The position numbers and the translations under genes are program-made. Positions 1 to 12,704 of a stretch of 64,000 nucleotides of DNA are shown here, in pieces. The first letter of the stretch is position 1. Each line of letters opens with the position of its first letter. The notes beneath the pieces are model-generated. The model searched no databases and was not told where the DNA came from. It saw only the letters and a list, made by a program, of their open reading frames with translations. The DNA comes from Spinacia oleracea (Eukaryota > Streptophyta > Magnoliopsida > Caryophyllales > Amaranthaceae), in contig NC_079491.1 of assembly GCF_020520425.1 (NCBI RefSeq), forward strand, positions 30,247,449-30,311,448. Direction: 5' to 3'.

Positions 1-143
1 TTCCACTTGAACTGAAGCGGCCTCTAGTCAGGCATTCAGCTCACTTGATCTCACTGAATTATTAACTTGTTAATTAATACTGAACCGCATTTATTAGACT
101 TAATATTATATGCATACTTGGACCAAGGGCACTATTTCCTTCA
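1..143 (-). repeat. Ty1/copia LTR, outer 143 bp
   Basis: This stretch matches 12,562-12,704 and 3,650-3,789 closely (ACTGAACCGCATTTATTAG and ATTTCCTTCA are shared). It ends in the same TTCCTTCA terminus. It is followed by unrelated sequence rather than the pyrimidine-rich TCTCCCACTT seen next to 3,789, so it is either a solo LTR or the 5' LTR of a minus-strand element lying to the left. Confidence 0.8.
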
Positions 144-2062
144 GTATGAACACAGGGAGGTGGCCTAGACTCAAAATAATGACGTGGCATAAGCCTATAA
201 TACTTGACCAAGCGACTCTCAGACTTAGGCTAATTGGACCATAACTTTTGTTAGTTGACACTTTAGATTTTAACCCTTGGGTGTTCATTTGTCATGTGCC
301 ATTTTGCTTAATGTTGGCAAGGTAGTTAATTGGGGAGATCGAATTTTATTTTTGCAAGAATAGAATCATTAGTGCGGCTTCTCTCTTAGTGTTTATTGCT
401 TTACCCCAATAGTAGCCTTATGGTATGCCGATCTAGGTATTTTCATGGTTGGTCATGTTGTATTCATGGAAAATCTTTTAGTCCGTACTTAGGAGTATTT
501 AAAGGAGCAGGTGGCTCGAGAGGACTATGATAGTCGTGACCCATGTGATCATTAGCCTTGAGGCCATTAACTTTTGCTAATGGTATTGACACTTTAGGTT
601 CACTTTTGGGGTTGTGCGACTATGGGGAATGATTTTCAGAATGTGACCGTTTTCATTTTGCAAATACTATAATATATTCTTTTTATTGGTGAGAGAGAGT
701 ATTGAGGCCGTGGATTCTTAGCAAGGGATGACAATTACATATGGGTGCTTATTGATTTAAATGTTAGGAAGGGAGACTCAATATGGTTTAACCTTTTAGC
801 TTGCAGAACGACACCAAGTATTAGGACCGATTCTATGGATAAGACAACTAAGATTTAGGATTTAGACTGTACTTTGGCATAGCCTAGTCTAGACTCGGAT
901 TTTTTTATTTTTTATTTGAACATTTATTTTTCTCTTGAAGACTTTATTCGAACATTATATATTTTTTGAATACTTCGCCATGTGACATTCAAGGTCGTTT
1001 AATTAGCATGCTCGGTTTTGGTGCCAAGCATTGTCGCCGTAGGAGGCCTAACAACGACACAAAGAGTTATTTATTTTTATTTTTTAGTCGCTTTTAGAAT
1101 CGAGTGCCTTTCCATACGCCCTTGCAGCAATTTTTACGAAAAGTTTTTTTTTTGCTACGTGTTTTCTTTTTCGCGGGCACCGAGGCTGCTGCGCCTGACC
1201 AGAAGGCCAAACAACAACTTCAGCGCCCAGCGTTGGGCGTGTGAAATTCTGGCGCCCAGCCAGGGGCGTTGAAAATGCGTCCCTGGCTGGTTCTCGTTTT
1301 CTGTTTGCGTCTACTTTTGTTTATGCGACTTCGATTTTGCGTGCTTGCTTAGTAACGTCCTTTACGCGTTGTGCAGCGATTGTGGGATTCGTTACAGGCC
1401 ATCCCGAGCGTCGCTTATTTTTGTGGCGATCGTTCGGGTTTGCGGAACACGTATTTCGGTATAACTCTTTGGCAAATTGGTTTATGAATGTTTGGCCAAC
1501 TTTTAAGGTCGTTGGTTTTTCTAGGATAGTTTGTCACACACAATCATATATTTCGCTACACATAACTAACATTCCATTATGAGGCAATAATAACATGTCA
1601 TGTAGTTTATGATAGGCTTCTATGGGTAGTTATTTGCGCCTGGCTTGGTACCGCTTCTATCGTAGATCCAACACATGCCCCGGTCGAGGTAGTGTCTTCA
1701 ACAGACGAATTTCGCTCAAGAGGCCAACCCGCAAGTGCAAGCCAAGGGGGCATGCAGGCGAGAGGGACCTAATGAGCGAGCGATTGGGTTCGGGATAGGT
1801 GTACTACCTGCACAAGTACCGAGTGGGCAACATGCGCGGCGTGTGTACCCCCCTATTGGCAAAAAAAGGTATCCTTAGTCCCAACTCCCGAGGGAGCCGA
1901 GATTCGTTATGCGGTTCTGCCCGTTCACATTAATATGCTGATTTTCAGGTCGTTCCAACTTGATGGGGAAATAAACGCGGGGTAGGATCGTTTCACCCTT
2001 CGGCTATTTAGATTACCTACAAGCACGAGTATTTCCTTCACTATCCCCAGTGGAGTCGCCAC
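144..2062 (-). mobile_element. Noncoding internal region of a Ty3/gypsy-like element
   Basis: The region lies inside the gypsy LTR at 2,063-3,513 and begins with its primer binding site. No open frame of useful length reads on the minus strand, so it looks like untranslated leader or decayed sequence. A GC-rich patch at about 1,190-1,280 contains GCCCAGCGTTGGGCGT-type palindromic motifs, which also occur in the LTR itself near 3,005. I recognise no gene here. Confidence 0.5.
2045..2062 (-). other. Primer binding site of gypsy element
   Basis: Reading the minus strand, the LTR ends CCCCCTCACA and is followed after one base by TGGCGACTCCACTGGGG. That is the layout of a tRNA primer binding site. 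The sequence resembles sites reported for Tat/Ogre-lineage gypsy elements (tRNA-Arg type). The lineage is from memory and unverified. Confidence 0.6.
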
Positions 2063-3513
2063 TGTGAGGGGGTCGAAAAAGCACGAGGCTAATGCGTGAC
2101 CTCGTCCCTCGTGGGTGTGACGCTTCTTTTTGTCAAATCAAGTGTAATTGGATTTCCTGTGAGTTTATACCTAATTGACTAGTAATATAGGAGTCGTCAT
2201 TCAGTTTTTAACGACAATGAAAAAAACTGACAAAACCCGGTTATCATGACATAAAGGGAGTGCAATTATGTTTGACCACGACGGGCGTAGGTTCCCTTGT
2301 GATCCCTGGTGGTAGGGATCGCTCAACGTACACCCGTAGGGTAGAGATTGAGGGTTCGGGGGACTGTAACTACCGAGAGGAGTACTCGGTCTTCGATAAC
2401 TCCAGAGGCAGGATATCCTTACTAGCTCAGCATAAATAATTGAAGGGACATGCGTTAACTATTAAACTAATATGAGTCGATTTTAATAATATGCAACATA
2501 TAGTACTAGATCGAGCGCAATTATCTGATTTAGATTGTTTTAAGGGACCTAGCATGATAATCCAATTTCCCAAAAATATCATATTTATTAAGCGTGATCG
2601 AACAATCACATTTCGGTTAGTTTTAACAGTTCATAAAAGGGCGAGGAAAGCAATTAAATCAAAGAAAAGGGACACATTACGACGCACCCTTGAGAGGTGC
2701 GTCACGGTTCTCAGAAAACTAACCACTTTGACTTTGCTATTTCTCCTTTTATTTAACGAATCTCAAATTATGGGACGGGATACGTTCTGTTCGATTTATG
2801 GATCGATTGCGACAGAACGCGTGATCAGTTTTGCAGCGTGAGGCTTAGGCTTAGGGGTTTAGGGTCAATACTCAGAATATAATTGTGTGTTGTGTGTCCT
2901 TTTCACGTCGAACTTAAGGCCCTATTTCTAGAAAAGAGTTCGTGGAAAGATAGAATTGCAGAACTCTAATCCACGAGGAATTAGGAAAAAACACGTACCA
3001 GGCATTTTCAGCGCCCGGGCCTGGGCGTTGAAATTGCTGTTTGGGCCGTTTCTTTGTCAGATTCGGATTCCTAGAATCCGGAGTATTTGAGATTTAATTG
3101 ATTCCCTTAGTGCGTATTAACCTTGTGACGGGATGCGTCTGGGCCCGTTACGAACTCTAGGCTCGTTAGGATTTTAATTAATACGTGACTCTTACTTTCG
3201 AATCATATTAGGAATAGGATTCTCTCGCAATTTCTATCTCATTTAGGATTTATATATGTTGGAGTGCAACACCTAATTCTGACAGGTTTCTATCTTTTAT
3301 GACTTGCCACTTTTAACAGCTACCCATTACGGTAGTTACTATTTTTAGCAGGTTTCCATAAATAGCAGGTTTCTATAAATAGCAGGTTTCAGGTGAAATG
3401 AAAAGGGGTAATGAGATTCGTTATTTTATAGGAGATGCGTTGTCAAGTGGAGATTTACATTTTCATCATCGAACCTTCCCTTTCGGGAATGGGGACAAAA
3501 GTAGGTGTCTACA
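2063..3513 (-). repeat. Ty3/gypsy LTR (5' LTR of a minus-strand element)
   Basis: It is 1,451 bp long and bounded by TGTGAGGGGG and GTGTCTACA, so it has TG...CA ends on either strand. It is clearly related to 51,513-53,267 (shared blocks include AACCCGGTTATC, TTCCCTTGTGATCCCTGGTG and TCATCATCGAAC). It is inserted into the copia LTR after the bases ACT, and GAAAC follows at 3,514-3,518 as the probable 5-bp target copy. The left target copy lies outside the window. Confidence 0.8.
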
Positions 3514-3789
3514 GAAACCAAGATCCGTCGATTCCGAATATCCATAGATGGAGTATTTAATGCCATTAAATACTTTATCCGTTTACATACTATTTGTGTG
3601 ATCCTACGGGTTCAGTCAAGAGTAAGCTGTGGATTAATATCATTAATTCCACTTGAACTGAAGCGACCTCTAGCTAGGCATACAGTTCACTTGATCTCAC
3701 TGAATTATTAACTTGTTAATTAATACTGAACCGCATTTATTAGACTTACCATTAAATGCATACTTGGACTAAGGGCATTATTTCCTTCA
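3514..3789 (-). repeat. Copia element A, 3' LTR fragment
   Basis: This matches 12,428-12,704 of the other LTR, starting at GAAACCAAGATC. The remaining 1.1 kb of the LTR has been displaced to the left by the gypsy insertion at 3,513. The inner edge is followed by GTCTCCCACTT (3,790-3,800), the complement of a polypurine tract. Confidence 0.85.
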
Positions 3790-4650
3790 GTCTCCCACTT
3801 GTCCTTAGGGACAAGTGTGCATTTCCTAATTCCTTTGTCACTTGATGCTTGCTCTTGAACATAAGGTAAGTGTTGTCATCTTTATTATGTCCAGAGGTGT
3901 TTCTCGGTTTCAGAGTTCAACTGATCAAATAAACAGATAATCATAGCCTATGATTCATCTGAGAACGGCCATGCATTTTACAGTTTCTAGCTCTCCGAGT
4001 GGCCTTGTACAACTTTTCAGCATCTCATCCCGATTTATGGGAGGACAATCCCAATCTTGTGTTCTTGAGATTAGACTTTGTTTAATAGGTGATTACCCGA
4101 GCGTTGCCTTTATAGCCTCCTTTTACGGTGCGACGGTTGACAACGTCAAAGTAACCAGTTCTCAAACAAGTAATTTCAAATCACTCAGGTATTGAGGATT
4201 AATGTCTAATAATTTTAATGAAATTTACTTATGACAAATTTTTATCTCTTACAGTAAAGTTTCATAGGTCTGTCCGATACTAGTCTTCCCAAAGTAAGTA
4301 TCTATGCAAATGATTACGACATTGCCATGTCCACATAGTTTAAGAAACAGAACTACTAGTCATCTTGCATTCTAGTCGTCTAACGTTTTCTATGCGTCCA
4401 TCTTTATAGAAAAATCCGACCAGGGACCTTTTTCAATCTTTGACATTTAATTTCACTTGATAGACATTTCTTAGTCACAGGACTGGTCCTGACAGTCTAT
4501 CTTGAATATATCGTCAAATTGAAGGGACTCATCATTTACTAAACCACAATTTAAATGGAAAAATGAATTCAATTAATTTATGTGAATGGTCAACCAATAA
4601 TGTTTTACAAAGTATTAAACTCTAAAACTTTAAAACATTAAACTAGAACA

Positions 4651-7600
4651 TCAAACCCAATCTCCAATATGCTTGATTCCCATTGTCGCAGTGTGCGAGT
4701 TGTGCTTCGCTTGTGGCAGAGGTTTAGTCAATGGATCTGAGATGTTATCATCAGTTCCAATCTTGCTTATCTCGAATTCCTTTCTTTCAACGAACTCCCG
4801 TAGAAGGTGAAATCTACGAAGTACATGCATGCTTGACTCTTTGGTGGTGTCTAGGCTCCTTTGCCTGTGCAATAGCTCCGTTATTATCACAATATAGAGC
4901 TATTGGTCCTTTAATGGAGGGGACTACACCAAGTTCACCTATGAACTTCCTTAGCCATATAGCTTCCTTTTCTGCTTCATGTGCATCAATGTACTTCACT
5001 TCAGTTGTAGAATCCGCAATGGTGCTTTGCTTAGCACTTTTCCAGCTTACTGCACCTCCGTTGAGGCAGAAGACAAACCCAGACTGTGATCTGAAATCAT
5101 CCTTGTCGGTTTGGAAACTTGCGTCCGTATAGCCTTTAACAATTAATTCATCATCTCCACCATAGACCAGGAAATCATCTTTGTGCCTTTTCAGGTACTT
5201 CAGAATATTCTTGGCAGCAGTCCAATGTGCCTCTCCTGGGTCTGACTGGTATCTGCTCGTAGCACTGAGTGCATACGCAACATCCGGGCGTGTACATATC
5301 ATAGCATACATTATTGAACCAATCAATGATGCATATGGAATCCCATTCATTCGTCTACGCTCATCAAGTGTTTTTGGGCACAAAGTCTTGGTTAGAGTCA
5401 TTCCATGAGACATGGGTAGGTAGCCTCGCTTTGAGTCTGCCATATTGAACCTTTCAAGCACCTGATTGATATAAGTGTTCTGACTGAGTCCAATCATCCT
5501 TTTAGATCTATCTCTGTAAATCTTGATGCCCAGTATGTACTGTGCTTCTCCTAGATCCTTCATCGAAAAACATTTCCCAAGCCAAATCTTGACAGAGTTC
5601 AACATAGGAATGTCATTTCCGATAAGTAATATGTCGTCGACATATAATACTAGAAAAGCAATTTTTCTCCCACTAACCTTCTTGTATACACAAGATTCGT
5701 CTGCGTTCTTGATGAAACCAAAGTCACTGGCTGCTTCATCAAAACGTATATTCCAGCTCCTTGATGCCTGCTTTAATCCGTAGATAGATTTCTTAAGCTT
5801 GCATACCTTTTTAGCATTCTTTGGATCCTCAAAACCCTCAGGCTGTGTCATAAACACAGTTTCTGTTAAAACGTCGTTAAAGAAAGCGGTTTTGACATCC
5901 ATCTGCCATATTTCGTAATCGTAATATGCAGCGATTGCTAACATTATTCAAATAGACTTTAGCATTGCAATTGGCGAAAAGGTTTCATCGTAATCCACAC
6001 CGTGGACTTGCCTGTAACCTTTTGCAACCAATCTAGCTATGAAAACTTCAAGTTTCCCATCCTTGTCCTTTTTCAGTTTGAAAACCCATTTGCTTCCTAT
6101 GGCTTGGTAGCCATCGGGCAAATCGACCAAATCCCATGCTTGGTTTTCAGACATGGAGTCTAATTCAGATTGCATCGCTTCTTGCCATTGCTTGGAGCTA
6201 GGGCTCGTCATATCTTGTTTGTAAGTCGCAGGTTAATCACTTTCAAGTAATAGAACTTCATGGCTCTCGTTCGTCAAAATACCTAAGTACCTTTCCGGTT
6301 GAGACCTGTATCTCTGCGATCTACGCGGGGTTACATTTCTAGATGGTCCTTGAACCTCACCAGTTTCTTCTAAAGAACTCTGAGTTTCAACCTGAATGTC
6401 ATCTTGTGCATTCTCTAGAGTTTGTTGTTCGACTCGAATTTCTTCGAGGTCTACTTTTCTCCCACTTGTCATTTTGGAAATGTGATATTTTTCCAAAAAG
6501 ATACCATCTCGAGCAACAAACACCTTGTTCTCAGATGTATTGTAGAAGTAATACCCCTTTGTTTCCTTTAGATAGCCCACAAGGATACATTTGTCAGATT
6601 TTGGATGAAGTTTGTCTGAAATTAATCGTTTGACGTATACTTCACATCCCCAAATCTTAAGAAAAGACACATTTGGAGGCTTTCCAAACCATAACTCATA
6701 TGCATGGAGTCTTTTCAGCAGCTTTAGACGGAGCTCTATTTATAGTGAGTGCAGCTGTATTTAGTGCATGTCCCCAAAATTCTATTGGAAGTTCGGCCTG
6801 ACCCATCATCGATCTAACCATGTCTAGCAAGGTTCTATTCCTCCGTTCCGACACACCGTTCCATTGTGGTGTTCCAGGAGGAGTCAATTCTGATAGAATT
6901 CCACATTCTTTCAGATGGTCATCAAATTCATAGCTCAGATATTCACCGCCTCTATCAGACCGCAGTGCCTTAATCTTCTTGCCTAATTGATTTTCTACTT
7001 CACTCTGAAATTTCTTGAATTTGTCAAAGGATTCGGACTTATGCTTAATTAGGTAGACATAACCATATCTACTGAAGTCATCAGTGAAAGTGATAAAGTA
7101 GCTGAAACCACCTCTAGCATTTGTACTCATTGGTCCACACACATCTGTATGGATTAAACCCAATAGTTCAGTTGCTCTTTCTCCAACTTTAAAGAAAGGT
7201 TGCTTTGTCATTTTGCCAAGTAAACATGATTCGCACTTACCATAACCCTCTAAGTCAAATGGTTCTAGAATTCCTTCCTTTTGAAGTCTTTCTTGGCGCT
7301 TTATGTTTATATGGCCTAATCGACAATGCCACAGATAGGTGATATCTGAATATTTCTTTTTGGCCTTTTTGGTATTTATGTTATAAATTTGTTTGTCGTG
7401 ATCCAGTAAATAAAGTCCATTGACTAATCTAGCAGATCCATAAAACATCTCTTTAAAATAAAACGAACAACTATTGTCTTTTATTAAAAAGCTAAATCCC
7501 TTAGCATCTAAGCAAGAAACAGAAATGATGTTTTTAGTTAAACTTGGAACATGGAAACATTCTTCCAGTTCCAAAACTAGCCCAGAGGGCAACGAAAAAT

Positions 7601-8657
7601 AATAAGTTCCTACAGCTAATGCAGCAATCCGTGCTCCATTTCCCACTCGTAGGTCGACTTCACCCTTGCTTAACCTTCTACTTCTTCTTAGTCCCTGTGG
7701 ATTAGAACATAAGTGTGAGCCACAACATGTATCTAATACCCAAGAAGTTGAATTAGCAAGTATACAGTCTATAACGAAAGTACCTGAAGATGGAACGACT
7801 GTTCCGTTCTTCTGATCTTCCTTAAGCTTTGGACATTCTCTCTTGTAATGGCCAATTCCATCACAATAAAGACAACTTAATGTGGACTTGTCCAACTTTG
7901 TCTTCTTTCTTGACTCAGCATTGCGCTTGGACTTTCCACCTTTCTTGAAGGGTCTTCCTCTAGTCTTGAGTAAATCTTTGGCTTCACAGTCGAGTATTAT
8001 CTCAGCCTTTCTGACAAGGTGAACAAACTCTGCAACTGTTTCTTCTCTTGGTTCACTTAGGTATAGTAGCTTGAAGCGACCAAACCCACTGTGCAGTGAA
8101 TTGAGCAAGATAGAGACTGCCATCCTTTCGCTTATTGGTGTTCCTAGCAGACTTAGGCGATCAAACAATGAAAGCATATGGTCTACATGGAACCTTAGTG
8201 GGACGCCTACCCTTTGTTTAGTGCGAAGGAGCTGAACATGTGTTTCTTGGACCTCCATCCTAAAACACCTGTTAGGAGAACTAACCTTTAGAACAGACAT
8301 TGATTCAATCAACTCATGGACGTTTAGGTCCTTGTCCTCCGTGCTTCCACGGTAGATATCCCTCAGATACTTGATGAGCATAAAAGGTTCGTAAGCTACA
8401 AACCTTCTAGCCCATTCATCAGGGATACTGTTCAGCATGAGACTCATAACCTTTTTGAGATCCGCATCCCAGGCGGCAAATCTTTCAGGGGTCATGTCTC
8501 TGGCATAGTAGCTTGGCATGGGATGGAGCAGTGCATACTCAAGTCCATTGAGTCTGACTACTTCAACTAGCTTAGCTTCCCATTCAAGAAAATTTGTTAG
8601 GTTCAGCTTGACCATAAGCTTAGAACCTATGATGATGTTTTGATTGTTGTTTGCCAT
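4651..8657 (-). pseudogene. Copia gag-protease-integrase-RT-RNase H polyprotein, broken
   Basis: Reading frame starts at 8,657. The first 650 residues hold a gag domain, a CCHC knuckle (CLYCDGIGHYKREC), a protease site in which the expected D-T-G reads DTCCGSH, an integrase zinc motif (HCRLGH...CESC), and an integrase core (HTDVCGP, FTDDFSRYGY, NGVSERRNRT). A 4-base insertion near 6,705 shifts the frame. In-frame stops follow at 6,233-6,235 and 5,948-5,950. The reverse transcriptase has the YVDDIL catalytic motif, and RNase H has YTDAS but a changed TEVKY in place of the usual TEAEY. A further frameshift near 4,830 separates the last 70 residues (DDNISDPLTKPLPQ). The damage and the altered catalytic residues show a non-functional copy. 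Identification as Ty1/copia rests on the integrase-before-RT order. Confidence 0.93.
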
Positions 8658-11300
8658 AGTTAAAACTACAATTGAAAAAAAAAAAGCAAGTAAATAACCT
8701 ATTCACAGTTTCTCTTAATAAACTCAAATTCTAGCATGCATGCATAATTTAATGTTCATTAAGCATTTTATTCAAGTTATGTGTTCCGTCAGGTGTGAAT
8801 AAAATGAATCCAAGATCCTTAAATCATTGAAGAATTAAGAACATTATGTATTTAGACTCAATTCTAAAATATTTCAGGTAAGCAAATCCTTTGCTAATAG
8901 TCTAGAAACTACTCTTGGTTGATAGGTACGTCTAAGAACTTATTAGGTAAACCTATCTCATTTGCCACAACCTAAAAGGACTCCTTACTTATATCGTTGA
9001 GTTTCACCAAAACTAACATGTACTCACAATTATTTGTGTACCTTACCCCTTTAGGATCAACAAGTAACACCTCGCTATGGCGGAAAACTATTACTTAGAT
9101 TGATGTAAAGGTTATCCAAGTAAGTGTTATTTTGGCATGGCACCTTTTAACTCAAATTTTAAAGTTTGGAACTTAAGGCTCTTATTATGTTGGTTAGATA
9201 TTAAGTAAACTAAAATCCTTAATCATGCAACATAATCAAGCCACAATCTCATGCATAATTTAAGACATATTTAAAGCAATAAATAACTTAAAACATGCAT
9301 AAGATTTAAATGTGATCTAGTATGCCCCGACTTCATCTTGAAGCTTCAACTTCAAAGTCCGTCTTGAAAATGGATTGGAAACTCCGTCTTGAATTTCACC
9401 ATGGGAGGCGCCATTTTCTTCAAATAGGATAAGCTATAATTAAACTAATTACAACTATTTGATGGTACGCAGACCATATTTAAAAGCAATAAAATTTGGT
9501 ACTTTAGACCAATATTACATTCAAATTAATGGTACGCAGACCATATTTTCTATCTTATTTGGGCCATACTAGTCACTTTCATTAACCTGCAAAACAGTAC
9601 ATATACAATATATACCATTCACCCATTCATTATCATGAATGGCCCACATAGCTGGTTAGTAAAACACATGTTATGCATCACATAAATATTTGCAGCAATT
9701 AATCAAGGGCACCAATAATCTACCAATTATTCAGTCCTTATTAATTCTAATCAAGTTGTTTTAACCTTAAAGGATTGTAGACCTAATCAAGAGTTTATGA
9801 CTAAAGGCTCCCACTTAAACCAATAACTTTATATGCTTTACTAATTTTAAACATAAAAATGTATTTCTAGTCTAATCGGAAACATACAAGTTTAATTAAA
9901 ATTTAAAGCTCATATAAAATTATAATTGAATCCCCTTTTAATTTATTTTCAGTTGAATTAAACAATTAAATTTAAATTAATTTAAGGTTTTAATTTTAGT
10001 AAAATAATTAGTATAAATTAAAATTTATAATAATTATAATAATCAAAATTAAATTCCGAGAAAACAATTTAAATTATTAATTTTAAAGTTAATTAAAATC
10101 ATTTGCAAACTGAAAATCTAAAATTAAAATCAAAACATATCAATCGTAGCAAGACGAGGCACTTGGGCTTGCGCCCAAGCCCCATCGAGCCACGAGGCTG
10201 CTGCGCCCCGCACGACTGATCGCTGCACAAGGCACGAGCAGCACCGCCACACACACACGCAGCCATCGCAGGCCACGTTGCGCGCAGCCCCATTGCTCGT
10301 CGCGTTCTGTCTTGCTCGCTGGGCGAGCCAGCGCGCGCTGTGGCGCAGCCCCATCGCTGCCCACAGGCGTCTCGCTCGCTCGTTTGTGCCTTGCCCCATC
10401 GCCCTCGCTCATCGCACATCACACACGCCCAGGCGCTGGGCCTTGCGCGCGCGCCTTGCTTGTTGCTCGCTACATTCGTACCGCACTGGCGACGAGCTCC
10501 CTTGCTCGTCGTCGCATTGCCGCACTATACAACACCCCTTAAGGGTAACACGTAGCCGTCCATTGCTTTGTGCGTGCAACATTCATGAGCGTTTTTCATA
10601 AAAATTTAAAATTTTTAATTCAAAATTAATGACAAATTAATAAATCATATTGATTTCATAATTTTAGGGCGAAAAATCAAAAATTTATTAATCAATTAAT
10701 TTCCGCTTATCATGGATTCAAATCTAGGTCATAAAAATTTAAAATTTATCATAAATTAACAATTTTTATGGTGGTTTTTAATTATGGATACCTAATTAAA
10801 TCGTCAATTAATTATGAAAATCAAATCAAATTCTAAATTATTCGAATTTCAACAAATTAATTACATTTACAAATTAGGTTGTATAATTAACAAGCTTAGG
10901 CATTCAAATTGTTAAACATATACAGTAGGTCAATCAAAAATTCAAGATTTAACAACAAGAATCGCAAATATTCAATTTAACATCTTAAAATTACAAACTT
11001 TTGCGTTCGAAAAACTAAAACCACCGAAAAGTCATAGTTAGGCTTCGAATTTGGGAATTCTGGGTTTGGCCGAAAAATATTTTTTTGTCAAAATTTTAGA
11101 ATGCCTTTTACATGCGGAATTGACACAAAAATCACTCGATTTCGTTGAGTAACGAAGAAACTGCCGAAAAATTGCGTACATATAATTAAATAAACGCAAT
11201 TTGCAATTAATTAACAATTACGAAAATTAATCACCCCTTTTAATTCTTTGCAAATTTGTAAAATTTAACCATGTTAAGCAATTATTATGGAATTAATTAG
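8658..11300 (-). other. Leader of copia element A; AT-rich with a GC-rich island
   Basis: This is 2.6 kb between the primer site and gag, unusually long for a copia element. It is AT-rich except 10,140-10,560, which is very GC-rich and contains repeated CGCAGCCCCAT/GCTCGTCGC-like phrases. Several overlapping open frames there are composition effects. I see no gene. Confidence 0.6.
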
Positions 11301-11316
11301 AGGCTCGTGATACCAC
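11301..11316 (-). other. Primer binding site of copia A
   Basis: On the minus strand the LTR end (CATAACCTAACA) is followed by G and then TGGTATCACGAGCC. The first eight bases match the complement of the 3' end of plant initiator tRNA-Met, the usual copia primer. Confidence 0.8.
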
Positions 11317-12704
11317 TGTTAGGTTATGATATATATGAACAACATAAATCATGCGGAAAAACCTATATGCCAGGATTCAAATTAATTGCACATAACAATT
11401 AGCATAATTTAGATGCATAGACTTTGTAGCGTGCCCTCCCTTGCTGCGCCCGAACCGAACAAGAACAAGTCTTTAGGACTCCAAGTGGTGTCCCTCCGTA
11501 GATAGTCCACAGCACGTCCGGATCCGCCTTAAGATTAACTAACTAGAATCTCCTTCAAGGTATTAGAATATTCGGCTATTATGGGGCAATTATTTGACTG
11601 AATTTTTGCTCTCAAAAACTCACTTTGAATACTTGAAACTTGTGTATAAATTGTGAACTAGGATCACATATTTATAGGGGTATGGAAAACAAATTGGAAC
11701 CCTATTAGAATTCTAATTAGTTAATTAGAATTTAATTAAAACTCTATTTAACTAATTTATCCTATTAGGATTAGGAAATCAATCGTTAATCGAATCCTAC
11801 TTGACTTAGGATTTGTGTGGAAGCACAAACACACACACACGAGCATGGCCCACGCGAGCCTGGCCTTGCGGCCCACGCGAGCCTCGCAGCCCACGCGAGC
11901 AGCTATGCTCGCAGCCCATTGCGCGCGGAGCCATGTTGGCAGCCTTGGCCTGCTGGGCCTGGCCTTGCGCTGGGCCTGGCGTGGCCATGGTTGTCTTGTG
12001 TGGCGCGCTGGCTTGCTGGACGCGGGCCTGGCTTCGTGCTGGGCCTTCGTCTAGCAAGTCTCGTCCGATGCTAATTCGTACGAAGCGCTTCCGATTAATT
12101 TCCCGATTCCGGAATTCATTTCCGATACGAACAATATTTAACATTTCCGATTCCGGAATTAATTTCCGTTTCGAACAAATATTTAATATTTCCGTTTCCA
12201 GAATTATTTTCTGATTCCAATAATATTTCCGATTCCGACAATATTTTCGTTTCCGGCAATATTTCAGATTCCGGCAATATTTCCATTTCCGATAATATTT
12301 TCCGATACGTACCATGTTTCCGTTTCCGGCAACATATACGACTTGGATAATATTTATATTTCCAATACGATCCATATTTCCGTTTCCGGTGTATTCATTA
12401 TTTGCCTTGACGATCTTAGCTCCCACTGAAACCAAGATCTGTCGATTCCGAATATCCATAGATGAAGTATTTAATGCCATTAAATACTTGATCCGTTTAC
12501 GTACTATTTGTGTGACCCTACGGGTTCAGTCAAGAGTAAGCTGTGGATTAATATCATTAATTCCACTTGAACTGAAGCGGCCTCTAGTTAGGCATACAGT
12601 TCACTTGATCTCACTGAATTATTAACTTGTTAATTAATACTGAACCGCATTTATTAGACTTACCATTAAAATGCATACTTGGACCAAGGGCATTATTTCC
12701 TTCA
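11317..12704 (-). repeat. Copia element A, complete 5' LTR
   Basis: It is 1,388 bp with TGTTAGGTTATG at one end and ATTTCCTTCA at the other (TG...CA on the minus strand). It contains a GC-rich island (11,835-12,065) and a tandem TTCCGATTCCG-type array (12,085-12,400). Confidence 0.88.
12085..12400. repeat. Degenerate tandem array of TTCCGATTCCGG-AATATT units
   Basis: Inside the copia LTR, a unit of roughly 25-35 bp built from TTTCCG(A/T)TTCCGGAATATT is repeated about ten times with divergence. Each unit pairs an AATATT core with a TTCCG(A/T)TTCCG arm. It may be a promoter or enhancer array of the LTR. That function is inference. Confidence 0.75.

Larger units (their letters stand above)
3514..12704 (-). 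mobile_element. Ty1/copia retrotransposon A, decayed
   Basis: Order on the minus strand: LTR 12,704-11,317, tRNA-Met-type primer site 11,316-11,301, long leader 11,300-8,658, gag-pol 8,657-4,651, 3' untranslated segment to 3,800, polypurine tract, and LTR 3,789-3,514 (interrupted). The bases after the right end are GAAAA (12,705-12,709). The matching left target copy is out of view. The polyprotein carries a frameshift near 6,705, stops at 6,233 and 5,948, and a frameshift near 4,830, so this copy cannot be autonomous. Confidence 0.9.

Noticed and set aside
10099-10601. Several overlapping open frames on both strands
   Set aside because: They occur in all frames of a GC-rich island within a retrotransposon leader and show only Ala/Arg/Cys-rich composition with no domain.
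11806-12480. A 224-codon minus-strand frame through the copia LTR
   Set aside because: It reads through the TTCCG/AATATT repeat array (repeated NR-KY residues) and the GC island, so it is a repeat artefact.
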